A DNA stretch of 64,000 bases, taken from assembly GCF_026262575.1 (NCBI RefSeq), contig NZ_JAPKFL010000019.1, forward strand, positions 1 through 64,000. Reading direction: 5' to 3'. Below the pieces are notes generated by a model. It was not told the DNA's origin. It did no database searches and saw only the letters and a program-made list of their open reading frames with translations. Made by a program: the position numbers and the translations under genes. Shown piece after piece: positions 17,045 to 25,732 of this stretch. The DNA comes from Streptomyces marinisediminis (GTDB lineage Bacteria; Actinomycetota; Actinomycetes; Streptomycetales; Streptomycetaceae). How positions within the stretch are numbered: position 1 is the first letter of the stretch; every line of letters begins with the position of its first letter.

Positions 17045-18791
17045 CGCGTTCGGCCACCACCAGCGAGCCGTGCCCGGCGTCGTACCGGTACACCGCGTGC
17101 GGGTGCCGGCGGGCCGCCAGCCGGTCGACGTAGTTCTCCACCTGGCGGATGGGGCAGCGCGGGTCGTTGACCCCGGCCGCGATGTAGACCGGTGCCCGCA
17201 CCCGGTCCACGTACGTCAGCGGCGAGGAGGCCGCGTACCGCTCCGGGACCTCCTCCGGCGTCCCGCCCAGCAGCGTGCGGTCCATCGCCTTCAAAGCCTC
17301 CATCTCGTCGTGGTAGGCGCTGACGTAGTCCGCGACGGGGACGGAGGCCAGGCCCACCGCCCACGCCTCCGGCTGCGTGCCCAGGCCCAGCAGGGTGAGG
17401 TAGCCGCCCCAGGACGCCCCGGCCAGCACCAGCCGGTCGGGGTCGGCGAGCCCGGAGTCCACCGCCCACCGGCGCACCGCCGCGATGTCCTCCAGCTCGA
17501 TCAGGCCCACGCGGTGCTTGAGCGCGTCCGTCCACGCCCGCCCGTACCCCGTCGAGCCCCGGTAGTTGACGCGGACGACGGCGAACCCGTGGTCCAGCCA
17601 GGCGGCGGGCTGCGCGGCGAACGCGTCGCTGTCGTGCCAGGTCGGCCCCCCGTGGATTTCGAACACGGTGGGCAGCGGCCCGGTGCCGTGCCCGGTCGGA
17701 CGCTGCACCAGCGCGTGCACGGACCCGCCCGGCCCGTCCACCCACACGTCCTCCACCGGGCGCGACCCCGGGGCCTTCAGGCCCGGCGGGTCCAGCACCA
17801 CCGCGCCCGTGGTCGAACGCACCGCGGGCGGCTCGGCGGCCGACGACCACAGGTACTCCACGCTGCCGTCCGGCCGCGCCGTCGCGCCCGAGACCGACCC
17901 GGGCGGCGTCTCCACCCGCGCCAGCGCGCCGCTCCCCAGCTCGTAGCGCCACAGCTCGCTGCGCGCCCGGTAGCTGTGCACGACCAGCAGCGCGTCGCCG
18001 TCCGGGTACCACTCGGCGCCGACGTCACCGGGCAGGTCGATCGGCAGCTCCCGCGTCTCGCCGGTGGCCGGGTCCCACACCATCGGCTCCCAGCGTCCGC
18101 GCCGCTGGTGCCCGACGAGCAGCCGGGTGTCGCCCGCCGCCGGGGCGAACCCCATCACGAACAGGCCCAGCTCCTCGGTGCCGCCCCGGGTGTCGTCCAG
18201 CTCCGCGACGGCCGTCCCGTCCGCCGTGCGCACGACCCGGATCGCCGAGTGCATCGCGTCCCCGTGCTCGGTGTGCTCGACGGCCACGAGGGCGCCGTCG
18301 TGGCTCAGGTCGCCCACCCCGGCCGACTCCCGGTGCCGGTAGATCTCCACCGGCTCCGACCCGTCCGGCCGCACCACGTGGAGCGTCGTGCCGTCCGCGT
18401 CCGTGGACCGTCCCACCACGGCCGTGCCGTCCCGGCCGAGCGCGAGCCCGGCCGAGTAGGCGGGCGCCAGCCCGGGCGCGGCGGGCTCGGCCGGACCGCC
18501 TCCGGAGAACGGCTCCCGCCGCCAGACGCCGAACTCGTCGCCGTCGGTGTCGTCGAACCACCACACCCACGCCCCGTCGGGCGTGAGCGTGCCGTCCGTG
18601 GTCCCGTTGGGCCGCTTCGTCACCTGCCGCTGCTCACCGGTGTCGCGGTCCCACGCGTACAGCTCGTACGTGCCCGTCGCGTTCGACACGAACAGGCAGC
18701 GCTGCGGCGCGTCCAGCGCCCACTCCGGCAGTCCCACCCGAGCCGCTCGGAACCGCTTCTCCCACTCCGGCATCCCGTCCACATCACTCAT
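16965..18791 (-). CDS. S9 family (prolyl oligopeptidase-type) serine peptidase
   Basis: The 608-aa protein has an N-terminal seven-bladed beta-propeller region with repeated WDxxTGE-type turns. A C-terminal alpha/beta hydrolase domain follows. The nucleophile is in GASWGGY (Ser about 460), the Asp in GVNDPRCP, and the His in DAGHGSLV. It is probably a cytoplasmic dipeptidyl- or acylaminoacyl-peptidase, as no signal peptide is present. ATG at 18791 follows GGAGGA. Its 3' end overlaps the SURF1 gene by 80 bp tail to tail. Confidence 0.92.
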   Translation of the reverse strand: MSDVDGMPEWEKRFRAARVGLPEWALDAPQRCLFVSNATGTYELYAWDRDTGEQRQVTKRPNGTTDGTLTPDGAWVWWFDDTDGDEFGVWRREPFSGGGPAEPAAPGLAPAYSAGLALGRDGTAVVGRSTDADGTTLHVVRPDGSEPVEIYRHRESAGVGDLSHDGALVAVEHTEHGDAMHSAIRVVRTADGTAVAELDDTRGGTEELGLFVMGFAPAAGDTRLLVGHQRRGRWEPMVWDPATGETRELPIDLPGDVGAEWYPDGDALLVVHSYRARSELWRYELGSGALARVETPPGSVSGATARPDGSVEYLWSSAAEPPAVRSTTGAVVLDPPGLKAPGSRPVEDVWVDGPGGSVHALVQRPTGHGTGPLPTVFEIHGGPTWHDSDAFAAQPAAWLDHGFAVVRVNYRGSTGYGRAWTDALKHRVGLIELEDIAAVRRWAVDSGLADPDRLVLAGASWGGYLTLLGLGTQPEAWAVGLASVPVADYVSAYHDEMEALKAMDRTLLGGTPEEVPERYAASSPLTYVDRVRAPVYIAAGVNDPRCPIRQVENYVDRLAARRHPHAVYRYDAGHGSLVVAERVKQVGLELRFALERLGMPVEEGLPRL

Positions 18792-18949
18792 CCCCCCATC
18801 CTCCCCGATCCCGCCGGGGCCGCGACGCCCCCGGCGGGAGGCGGGGACGCGACGGCCGGGGCGGCGGGGAGCAGGGGCGGCCGGGGCGGAAGAGCCGCCG
18901 GGCCGGGGCGACGGCCGGAGCGGCCGGGCGGGGTGAGGCGGGCGCCGCC

Positions 18950-19123
18950 TCACCCCGCGAGGAGCGCGGCGAGCGGCAGCACCGCCAGCGTCACCAGGAG
19001 CGGCAGGGAGGTGAGGAGGCAGCCGCGCCGCTTGCCCCGGTCCACGAGGAATGACGCCGCGACGGCGACGCCCGCGCCGAGCACGGCCGCCCCCCACAGC
19101 GGCAGGAGCACGCCGGCGGCCAT
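18950..19123 (-). CDS. Small hydrophobic protein, 57 aa
   Basis: A short reading frame from ATG 19123, preceded by AAGGGAG 9 nt upstream, encodes MAAGVLLPLWGAAVLGAGVA followed by a basic turn (VDRGKRRG) and a second hydrophobic helix. The result is a two-helix hairpin membrane protein. The positive-inside turn and a good ribosome-binding site make it more than a chance frame. It lies between RidA and the S9 peptidase, all on the minus strand. Function unknown. Confidence 0.6.
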   Translation of the reverse strand: MAAGVLLPLWGAAVLGAGVAVAASFLVDRGKRRGCLLTSLPLLVTLAVLPLAALLAG

Positions 19124-19177
19124 CCGCGCCGCTCCCTTCCGAGAAGTGGCGGGGCCCCGCGGACCCCGCCGGGTGGC

Positions 19178-19648
19178 TCAGTCCGCCAGCTCGACCTGGA
19201 AGTCCACCTCGACCGGGGCGTCGATCGGGAGGACGGCGACGCCGACCGCGCTGCGGGCGTGGACGCCCGCCTCGCCGAAAACCTCGCCCAGCAGTTCGCT
19301 CGCGCCGTTGAGCACGCCGGGCTGGCCGGTGAAGTGCGGCGCGGAGGCGATGTAGCCGGTGACCTTCACCACGCGCACGACCCGGTCCAGGTCGCCGCAG
19401 ACGGACTTGATCGCGGCCAGCCCGTTCAGCGCGCAGCGCGCGGCCAGCTCCTTGGCCTGCTCGGGGGAGACCTCGCTGCCCACCTTGCCGGTGGCCGGGA
19501 GGGCGCCGTCGACCAGCGGGAGCTGCCCGGCGGTGTGGAGGTAGCGCCCGGTCCGCACGGCCGGCACGTAGGAGGCGAGCGGCGCGGCCACCTCCGGCAG
19601 CGTCAGGCCCAGCTCGGCCAGGCGCGCCTCGACCCGGGAGGCCGTCAC
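19178..19648 (-). CDS. RidA family (YjgF/YER057c/UK114) deaminase
   Basis: The 156-aa protein matches the long RidA subfamily: RYLHTAGQLPLVDG near the middle, then CALNGLAAIKSVCGDLDRVVRVVKVTGYI and a C-terminal HARSAVGVAVLPIDAPVEVDFQVEL containing the RidA Arg. Such proteins hydrolyse reactive enamine or imine metabolites. GTG at 19648 overlaps the stop of the DUF4177 gene by 4 nt, so the two are co-translated. Confidence 0.88.
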   Translation of the reverse strand: MTASRVEARLAELGLTLPEVAAPLASYVPAVRTGRYLHTAGQLPLVDGALPATGKVGSEVSPEQAKELAARCALNGLAAIKSVCGDLDRVVRVVKVTGYIASAPHFTGQPGVLNGASELLGEVFGEAGVHARSAVGVAVLPIDAPVEVDFQVELAD

Positions 19649-19803
19649 GGCTTGGGCCGCTTCAGGTAGGCCACGAGCTGCTCGGGGTTGTTCGGTCCGG
19701 GCACGACCTGGACGAGCTCCCAGCCGTCCTCGCCCCAGGTGTCCAGGATCTGCTTCGTCGCGTGTACCAGCAGCGGCACAGTGGCGTATTCCCACTTCGT
19801 CAT
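19645..19803 (-). CDS. DUF4177 domain-containing protein, 52 aa
   Basis: The frame from ATG 19803 gives MTKWEYATVPLLVHATKQIL followed by DTWGEDGWELVQVVPGPNN and a Lys/Pro tail. This is the pattern of DUF4177 proteins, including the GWELV core. Its TGA overlaps the RidA GTG. TACCCT on the minus strand ends 7 nt before the ATG, so the transcript is probably leaderless and carries both genes. Confidence 0.85.
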   Translation of the reverse strand: MTKWEYATVPLLVHATKQILDTWGEDGWELVQVVPGPNNPEQLVAYLKRPKP

Positions 19804-19847
19804 GGCCTTGAGGGTAATGGCTGGGGCGCACTGGATACGCTCCCAGG
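19804..19847. promoter_or_regulatory. Divergent pair of leaderless promoters
   Basis: Only 44 bp separate the DUF4177 start (minus) from the first ArsA-type gene (plus). TACCCT (minus, 19811-19816) sits 7 nt from ATG 19803, and TACGCT (plus, 19836-19841) sits 6 nt from GTG 19848. Both match the TAnnnT leaderless rule, so the two polymerases would compete for overlapping DNA. Confidence 0.5.
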
Positions 19848-20945
19848 GTGAGCAGGCTGCATGTGGTCACCGGCAAGGGCGGCACGGGCAAGACGACGGT
19901 CGCCGCCGCACTCGCGCTCGCCCTGGCGGACGCGGGCAGGCGCACGCTGCTGGTGGAGGTGGAAGGACGTCAGGGCATCGCCCAGCTCTTCGAGACGGAG
20001 GCGCTGCCGTACGAGGAGCGCAAGATCGCCGTCGCCCCGGGCGGGGGCGAGGTGTACGCGCTGGCCATCGACGCGGAGAAGGCGCTGCTGGACTACCTGC
20101 AGATGTTCTACAAGCTCGGCTCCGCCGGGCGCGCGCTCCGCCGGATAGGCGCCATCGACTTCGCCACCACCATCGCCCCCGGCGTGCGGGACGTGCTGCT
20201 GACGGGCAAGGCGTGCGAGGCGGTGCGCCGCCGGGAGAGCGCCGGCGGACCGTTCTCCTACGACGCCGTCGTCATGGACGCGCCGCCCACCGGACGCATC
20301 ACCCGCTTCCTCGGCGTCAACAGCGAGGTCGCCGGGCTGGCCCGCGTCGGCCCGGTGCACAACCAGGCGCAGGCGGTCATGCGGGTGCTGAAGTCCCCGG
20401 AGACGGCCGTGCACCTGGTGACGCTGCTGGAGGAGATGCCGGTGCAGGAGACGGTGGACGGCGTGGCCGAGCTGCGCGGCGCGGGGCTCCCGGTGGGCGC
20501 GGTCGTCGTCAACCTGGCGCGTCCCGCCCTGCTGGACGCGGACGACGTCGCCCGGGCGGACGGCGCCCGCGCCGAGCTGGCGCAGTCCCTCGCGGCGGCC
20601 GGGCTGGGCGGGGCGCGGCGCGGTGGCCGGGCGCACCGCCTGGTGGCGCCGCTGCTGGACCAGGCCAGGGAGCACGCCGAACGCCTGGCCCTGGAGGCCG
20701 GACAGCGGGCGGCCATCGCCGGGCTCGGCCTGCCCACCCGCGAACTGCCGCTGCTGTGGGACGGCGTCGACCTGGCCGGGCTCTACGAGCTGGCGGCCGC
20801 GCTGCGCGCCCAGGGCGTCGGCGGCATGACGGACCACGGAAGGACGGACCACGGGGCGCAGCACGCCACGGCGGACCACGGCACGGCGCACCACGGCACG
20901 ACGGAGCACGCGAGCACGCGCGAGAGCGAAGGAGGCCGGGCATGA
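19848..20945 (+). CDS. ArsA-type ATPase, first of pair
   Basis: The 365-aa protein has a deviant Walker A (GKGGTGKTT, residues 9-17), switch regions with DAPPTGRI and an ArsA/Get3-like fold, but no arsenic genes nearby. Paired ArsA-like ATPases upstream of wblA are typical of Streptomyces; their partner and substrate are unknown. The C-terminus is a His-rich tail (about ten His in 30 residues, DHG repeats), which may bind metal. GTG at 19848 is set by the leaderless -10. Its stop overlaps the next gene. Confidence 0.85.
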   Translation: MSRLHVVTGKGGTGKTTVAAALALALADAGRRTLLVEVEGRQGIAQLFETEALPYEERKIAVAPGGGEVYALAIDAEKALLDYLQMFYKLGSAGRALRRIGAIDFATTIAPGVRDVLLTGKACEAVRRRESAGGPFSYDAVVMDAPPTGRITRFLGVNSEVAGLARVGPVHNQAQAVMRVLKSPETAVHLVTLLEEMPVQETVDGVAELRGAGLPVGAVVVNLARPALLDADDVARADGARAELAQSLAAAGLGGARRGGRAHRLVAPLLDQAREHAERLALEAGQRAAIAGLGLPTRELPLLWDGVDLAGLYELAAALRAQGVGGMTDHGRTDHGAQHATADHGTAHHGTTEHASTRESEGGRA

Positions 20946-22375
20946 CCCCGTCCGCCGCACAGCCGCAGGGCCCCCGCCCCGGTCCCGTGCTGGAGACCGA
21001 CCCGCTGCTGGACGACCCGGCCACCCGCATCGTCGTCTGCTGCGGTGCGGGCGGCGTGGGCAAGACCACCTCGGCCGCCGCCCTCGCCCTCCGCGCGGCC
21101 GAGCGCGGCCGGCGCGTCGTCGTCCTCACCATCGACCCGGCGCGCCGACTCGCGCAGTCGATGGGCCTGACGGAGCTGGACAACACCCCGCGCCGGGTGC
21201 CCGGCATCGACACCGCCGAGGGCGGCGAGCTGCACGCGATGATGCTGGACATGAAGCGCACCTTCGACGAGATCGTCGAGGCGCACGCGGACGGGGAGCG
21301 GGCCCGCGCGATCCTGCGGAACCCCTTCTACCAGTCGCTGTCGGCCGGTTTCGCCGGGACGCAGGAGTACATGGCGATGGAGAAGCTGGGTCAGCTCGCG
21401 GCGCGCGACGAGTGGGACCTCGTCGTCGTCGACACCCCGCCCAGCCGTTCCGCGCTGGACTTCCTGGACGCCCCCGGCCGCCTCGGCTCCTTCCTCGACG
21501 GCCGCTTCGTGCGCGTCCTGGCCGCCCCAGCGAAGGCCGGCGGGCGGGCCGGGCTCAAGGTCTTCAGCCTCGGCATGACGGGCGTGTCCATGGTGACCGG
21601 CGCGCTCGGCAAGCTGCTCGGCGCGGGCATGCTCCGCGACGTGCAGACGTTCGTCGCCGCGATGGACACCATGTTCGGCGGCTTCCGTAAGCGGGCCGAC
21701 GCCACCTACCGGCTGCTCCAGGACCCCGGCACCGCGTTCCTCGTCGTCGCCGCGCCCGAACGCGACGCGCTGCGCGAGGCCGCGTACTTCGTGGAGCGGC
21801 TGCACGCCGACCGGATGCCGCTGGCCGGTCTGGTGCTGAACCGGGTGCACGGCAGCGCGGCCGCCCAGCTCAGCGCCGAACGCGCGCTGGCCGCCGCCGA
21901 GGCGCTGACGGAGCCGGACCCGGACGGCGAGCCGGACCCGGACGGCGAACGGCCCGCGCACGGCGCTGGGGAGGCGGACGGGGAGCGGGACGGGGCCGGC
22001 GCGGACGCCGGTGCCGCCGCCGCCGACACCGCCGGGGAGCCCGGCCGCGGCGGGCCCGGCTCCGAGGGTGCCGACGACACCGACGACACCGGGCCCGGCT
22101 CCGGCGGCCGGGGCGCGGGGGAGGTCGACGCGCTGGCCGCGGGGCTGCTGAGGCTGCACGCCGAACGCATGCGGGTGCTCACCCGCGAGCGGCGCATGCG
22201 GGACCGCTTCGCCGCCCTGCACCCCGAGGTGCCGGTGGCTCAGGTGGCCGCGCTGCCGGGCGACGTCCACGACCTCGCGGGGCTGCGCGACATCGGCGCC
22301 CGCCTGGCGTGTCAGCCCGCGGCGACGGTCACGTCCACGGGCGGCGCGGAGACCTCCGCGGCGGCCCCGGCGTAG
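20942..22375 (+). CDS. ArsA-type ATPase, second of pair
   Basis: The 477-aa protein has Walker A GAGGVGKTT near residue 35, a switch I region with LTIDPARRLAQSMGL and switch II VVVDTPPSRSALDFLDAP. These mark the Get3/ArsA family. An acidic, low-complexity insert of about 75 residues (DPDGEPDPDG, then Gly/Asp/Thr-rich) interrupts the C-terminal half. ATG at 20942 overlaps the previous stop and has AAGGAGG upstream, so the two ATPases are probably made in equal amounts and may form a heterodimer. The 3' end overlaps wblA by 64 bp on the other strand. Confidence 0.85.
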   Translation: MTPSAAQPQGPRPGPVLETDPLLDDPATRIVVCCGAGGVGKTTSAAALALRAAERGRRVVVLTIDPARRLAQSMGLTELDNTPRRVPGIDTAEGGELHAMMLDMKRTFDEIVEAHADGERARAILRNPFYQSLSAGFAGTQEYMAMEKLGQLAARDEWDLVVVDTPPSRSALDFLDAPGRLGSFLDGRFVRVLAAPAKAGGRAGLKVFSLGMTGVSMVTGALGKLLGAGMLRDVQTFVAAMDTMFGGFRKRADATYRLLQDPGTAFLVVAAPERDALREAAYFVERLHADRMPLAGLVLNRVHGSAAAQLSAERALAAAEALTEPDPDGEPDPDGERPAHGAGEADGERDGAGADAGAAAADTAGEPGRGGPGSEGADDTDDTGPGSGGRGAGEVDALAAGLLRLHAERMRVLTRERRMRDRFAALHPEVPVAQVAALPGDVHDLAGLRDIGARLACQPAATVTSTGGAETSAAAPA

Positions 22376-22662
22376 CCGCGCCCGAACTCGTACTCCGCGC
22401 GCGCCGTCTCCAGCAGGCGGCGCCAGGAGGTGACCATGGGCCGGCGGCGCAGCAGGGCCCGCCGCTCCCGCTCGGTCATGCCGCCCCAGACGCCGAACTC
22501 CACGCGGTTGTCCAGCGCGTCGGCCAGGCATTCGGTGCGTACCGGACATCCGGTGCACACCGCCTTGGCGCGGTTCTGGGCCGCTCCTTGCACGAACAGT
22601 TCATCCGGATCCGTCGTACGGCAGGCGGCCTGCGTACTCCAGTCGGTTGCCCAGCTACTCAT
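22312..22662 (-). CDS. wblA: WhiB-family iron-sulfur regulator WblA
   Basis: The 116-aa protein has the four WhiB cysteines (C14 in QAACRT, then C-x2-C in CTGCPVRTEC), the GVWGG turn and a basic C-terminal region (RERRALLRRRP). The sequence between AACRTTDPDELFVQGAAQNRAK and TSWRRLLETAR is close to Streptomyces WblA. WblA is a pleiotropic regulator of development and antibiotic production. Position next to two ArsA ATPases and a class A PBP is conserved. ATG at 22662 is preceded at a distance by GAGG. Its last 64 bases are antisense to the ArsA gene. Confidence 0.95.
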   Translation of the reverse strand: MSSWATDWSTQAACRTTDPDELFVQGAAQNRAKAVCTGCPVRTECLADALDNRVEFGVWGGMTERERRALLRRRPMVTSWRRLLETARAEYEFGRGYAGAAAEVSAPPVDVTVAAG

Positions 22663-23097
22663 TTGCTGGTGCCGTCCTCTCCCGAAATCGAGGCTCCCCC
22701 ACGGCGACAAACGGCATATGCACCGTCGCCAGTTGAGGACGTTACGGAATGCGAGCAAGCGACAACACCCCCGTCGGGCCCAATCTTGAATGGTCCGATC
22801 GGACTATGCGTGCCTGGGAGATCACCCAACGGAGTGACCCCACGTCGCGCCCCGGTTTCGGCGGTGCGACGCGAAGTCGCCTGGCATATTCCGCCAATCC
22901 GGACGGCTCTCATCACCCACAGGAGTGAGAACCGGGATCAAACCACCCACCACGCGCCGTCACCGTGCCCGGGCGCGCGCCCCCATGACCCCGGATGAGA
23001 TTCACCCGTTCGAGTCGTCTCCCGGTTGACCGGCCTCCCCGCGGCCCACCCCCCTCGGCGCTAGGGACGTCCGGCGCGGCGGGCTACCCTTGCCCGC
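22663..23097. promoter_or_regulatory. wblA upstream region with two matching inverted repeats
   Basis: This 435-bp gap between divergent genes holds TCACCC-AACG-GAGTGA at 22822-22837 and TCACCC-ACAG-GAGTGA at 22913-22928. Two copies of the same 6-4-6 inverted repeat lie 91 bp apart. They resemble the BldD operator (TNACNC-type palindrome), and wblA is a known BldD target, so developmental repression is plausible. Other dyad-binding regulators are possible. Confidence 0.45.
23085..23090 (+). promoter_or_regulatory. Leaderless promoter -10 for the penicillin-binding protein gene
   Basis: TACCCT ends 7 nt before ATG 23098, with no ribosome-binding site in between, matching the leaderless TAnnnT rule. 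Confidence 0.5.
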
Positions 23098-25458
23098 ATG
23101 GCAAACAAACGCTCGGGTGGTGGCCTCTCCGCCACGCAGCAGGCCGCCAAGTTCCTCGGCGTCAGCGTGCTGGCCGGAGCCGTCATGGCGGGCCTCGCGC
23201 TGCCCGCCGCCGGGATCGTCGGCCTCACCGCGAAGGAGACGGCCCAGGGCTTCGAGGAGCTGCCGACCGACCTCAAGCGCCCTCCGCTCAGCCAGAAGAC
23301 GCAGATCCTCGACGCCGAGGGCAACCTCATCGCGGACGTCTACTCGCGCAACCGCGTCGTCGTCCCGCTGGACGAGATCTCGCCGTGGATGCGCAAGGCG
23401 ATCGTCGCCATCGAGGACTCGCGCTTCTACGAGCACGGCGCCGTCGACCTCAAGGGCGTCCTGCGCGCGCTGAACCGCAACGCCCAGGCCGGCGAGGTCA
23501 CCCAGGGCGCGTCGACGCTGACGCAGCAGTACGTGAAGAACGTGTTCGTCGAGGAGGCCGGCAACGAGGAGGAGGCGTTCGAGTACGCCACCCGCCAGAC
23601 GATCGGCCGCAAGATCGTCGAGCTGAAGTACGCGATCGCGGTGGAGGACGAGCTCACCAAGGACCAGATCCTGGAGAACTACCTCAACATCACCTACTTC
23701 GCCTCCCAGTCCTACGGCGTGGAGGCCGCCGCCGAGCGCTACTTCTCCAAGAGCGCCGCGGACCTCGAACTGCACGAGGCCGCGCTGCTGGCCGGGCTCG
23801 TGCAGTCCCCCGAGCGCTACAACCCGCTCGCGGACGAGGAGGAGGCGAAGAAGCGCCGCGACGTCGTCCTCGACCGCATGGCCGACGTCGGCGACATCTC
23901 GCCCGAGGAGGCCGCGGAGGCCCAGGCCCGCCCGCTCGGCCTCAAGGAGAGCCAGCCGCGCAACGGCTGCATCACCGCCACCATGGAGGCGGGGTTCTTC
24001 TGCGACTACGTGCGCGAGTCCTTCCTCGGCAACCCGGCCTTCGGCGAGACCGACAAGGAGCGCAAGCAGCGCTGGGACCGCGGCGGCCTGACCATCCGCA
24101 CCACCCTGCGCCCCGACGACCAGGAGGCCGCGGCCGAGGCGGCGAGCAGCAGGGTGCACAAGGACGACGAGGTGGCCGCCGCCGTCGTCTCCGTGGAACC
24201 GGGCACCGGCCGGATCACGGCGATGGCCCAGTCCCGCCCCTACGGCACGGACTCCGAGAAGCACCAGACGTCGATCAACCTGTCGGTCAACAACGACATG
24301 GGCGGCTCGGTCTACGGCTTCCCGGTCGGCTCGACGTTCAAGCCGGTCGTCGCGGCCGCCGCGCTGGAGGAGGGCGTCAGCCCCGCGGACACGTTCACCT
24401 CCAAGGCCGACCACACCTTCGACGAGGACGAGTTCACCACGTGTGAGGGCCAGCCCTACGGCGAGGGCGAGTACCCGCTGTCGAACGAGCTCGACAGCGA
24501 GTCCGGCACCTGGGACATGACCAGCGCGTTGAAGCTGTCCATCAACACCTACTCGGTGGACCTCATCGCCAAGACGGGGCTGTGCGAGGCCGCGTCGATG
24601 GCCAAGGACATGGGCATCAAGCAGGGGTCCGGCAAGCCGATCGAGATGAAGCCCTCCATGGTGCTCGGCGCCCAGGGCAGCAGCCCGCTGACGATGGCGG
24701 CCGCCTACGCGACGTTCGCGAACCGGGGCACCTACTGCGAGCCCATGGCCATCGACTCGGTGACCGACGTCCAGGGCGCGGAGCTGCGCCCGGCCGGCCC
24801 CAACTGCGCCGAGGCCATGTCGCCCAGGACGGCCGACACCATCAACACGATCCTGAGCGGCGTCGTCGAGGACGGCACCGGCCGCTCCGCCGGCCTCACG
24901 GGCCGCCCGAACGCCGGCAAGACCGGTACGACGGACGGCCGCAAGCACGCCTGGTTCGTCGGCTACACCCCGGACCTGTCCATCGCCGTGTGGGTCGGCG
25001 GCGACGGCACCACGCAGCCGGAGATGTTCGACATCACCATCGGCGGCCAGTACTACCCGAAGGTCTGCGGCGGCTGCCTGCCCGGACCGATCTGGAAGGA
25101 CGTGATGACGGGCGCGCTGGAGGACGTGCCGGCCACCGAGTTCCACACGGTCGACGTGCCGCGGGGCGACGAGGACGAGGACGACGGTGACGACCGCGAC
25201 GAGCGCGGCGACCGGGAGGACCGGGACCGCGACGACGAGGCGCGGGGCGACGACCGCCCGGGCGACACCCGTCCCCCCGGCCAGCCCGGCGGCCCCGGGA
25301 CCCCGGGCGAGCCGGAGTTCACCGGCTTTCCCTGGCCCGAGCCCACCACCGGCGGCGGCGGCGACGGCCCGGGCGGCCCCGGGGGCGGCGGCGACCCGGG
25401 CGGCCCCGGCGGCTGGACCGACGGCGGCACCCCCGGCTTCCCCCCGCCCGCGCGCTAG
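23098..25458 (+). CDS. Class A penicillin-binding protein (transglycosylase/transpeptidase)
   Basis: The 786-aa protein has a short cytoplasmic head, one membrane anchor (about residues 20-45) and a GT51 glycosyltransferase domain (EDSRFYEH near residue 103, then GASTLTQQYVKN). Its transpeptidase domain has the three catalytic motifs: SxxK in GSTFKP (near residue 420), SxN in SINTYS, and KTG in GKTGTT. The last 90 residues are an acidic then Pro/Gly-rich disordered tail. It polymerises and cross-links peptidoglycan. Its position beside wblA is conserved in streptomycetes. Confidence 0.95.
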   Translation: MANKRSGGGLSATQQAAKFLGVSVLAGAVMAGLALPAAGIVGLTAKETAQGFEELPTDLKRPPLSQKTQILDAEGNLIADVYSRNRVVVPLDEISPWMRKAIVAIEDSRFYEHGAVDLKGVLRALNRNAQAGEVTQGASTLTQQYVKNVFVEEAGNEEEAFEYATRQTIGRKIVELKYAIAVEDELTKDQILENYLNITYFASQSYGVEAAAERYFSKSAADLELHEAALLAGLVQSPERYNPLADEEEAKKRRDVVLDRMADVGDISPEEAAEAQARPLGLKESQPRNGCITATMEAGFFCDYVRESFLGNPAFGETDKERKQRWDRGGLTIRTTLRPDDQEAAAEAASSRVHKDDEVAAAVVSVEPGTGRITAMAQSRPYGTDSEKHQTSINLSVNNDMGGSVYGFPVGSTFKPVVAAAALEEGVSPADTFTSKADHTFDEDEFTTCEGQPYGEGEYPLSNELDSESGTWDMTSALKLSINTYSVDLIAKTGLCEAASMAKDMGIKQGSGKPIEMKPSMVLGAQGSSPLTMAAAYATFANRGTYCEPMAIDSVTDVQGAELRPAGPNCAEAMSPRTADTINTILSGVVEDGTGRSAGLTGRPNAGKTGTTDGRKHAWFVGYTPDLSIAVWVGGDGTTQPEMFDITIGGQYYPKVCGGCLPGPIWKDVMTGALEDVPATEFHTVDVPRGDEDEDDGDDRDERGDREDRDRDDEARGDDRPGDTRPPGQPGGPGTPGEPEFTGFPWPEPTTGGGGDGPGGPGGGGDPGGPGGWTDGGTPGFPPPAR

Positions 25459-25732
25459 CCGTACCGGTCACGAGCGTCGTCGACACCCGCAGGTCTTGCT
25501 CGCGGCGAACACCGCCGCCGTGGTGGAGCCGGTCAGGGCCGCACCGCAGGGAGGTCCGCGCGCTCCACCGGGACACCGGGGCGCGGGACGGCGGGACGGC
25601 GGGCCCGGGATCCGGCGCGGGAGGCTCGCGGCCCGGTGTCCCGGCGCGGCGGGTCCCCGCCAGGGCGGACGGCGGGCCGGGGCCCGCGTGTCCGCCCGGG
25701 CGCGGCTCAGGACGCCCGGGCGCGGGTGCCGT

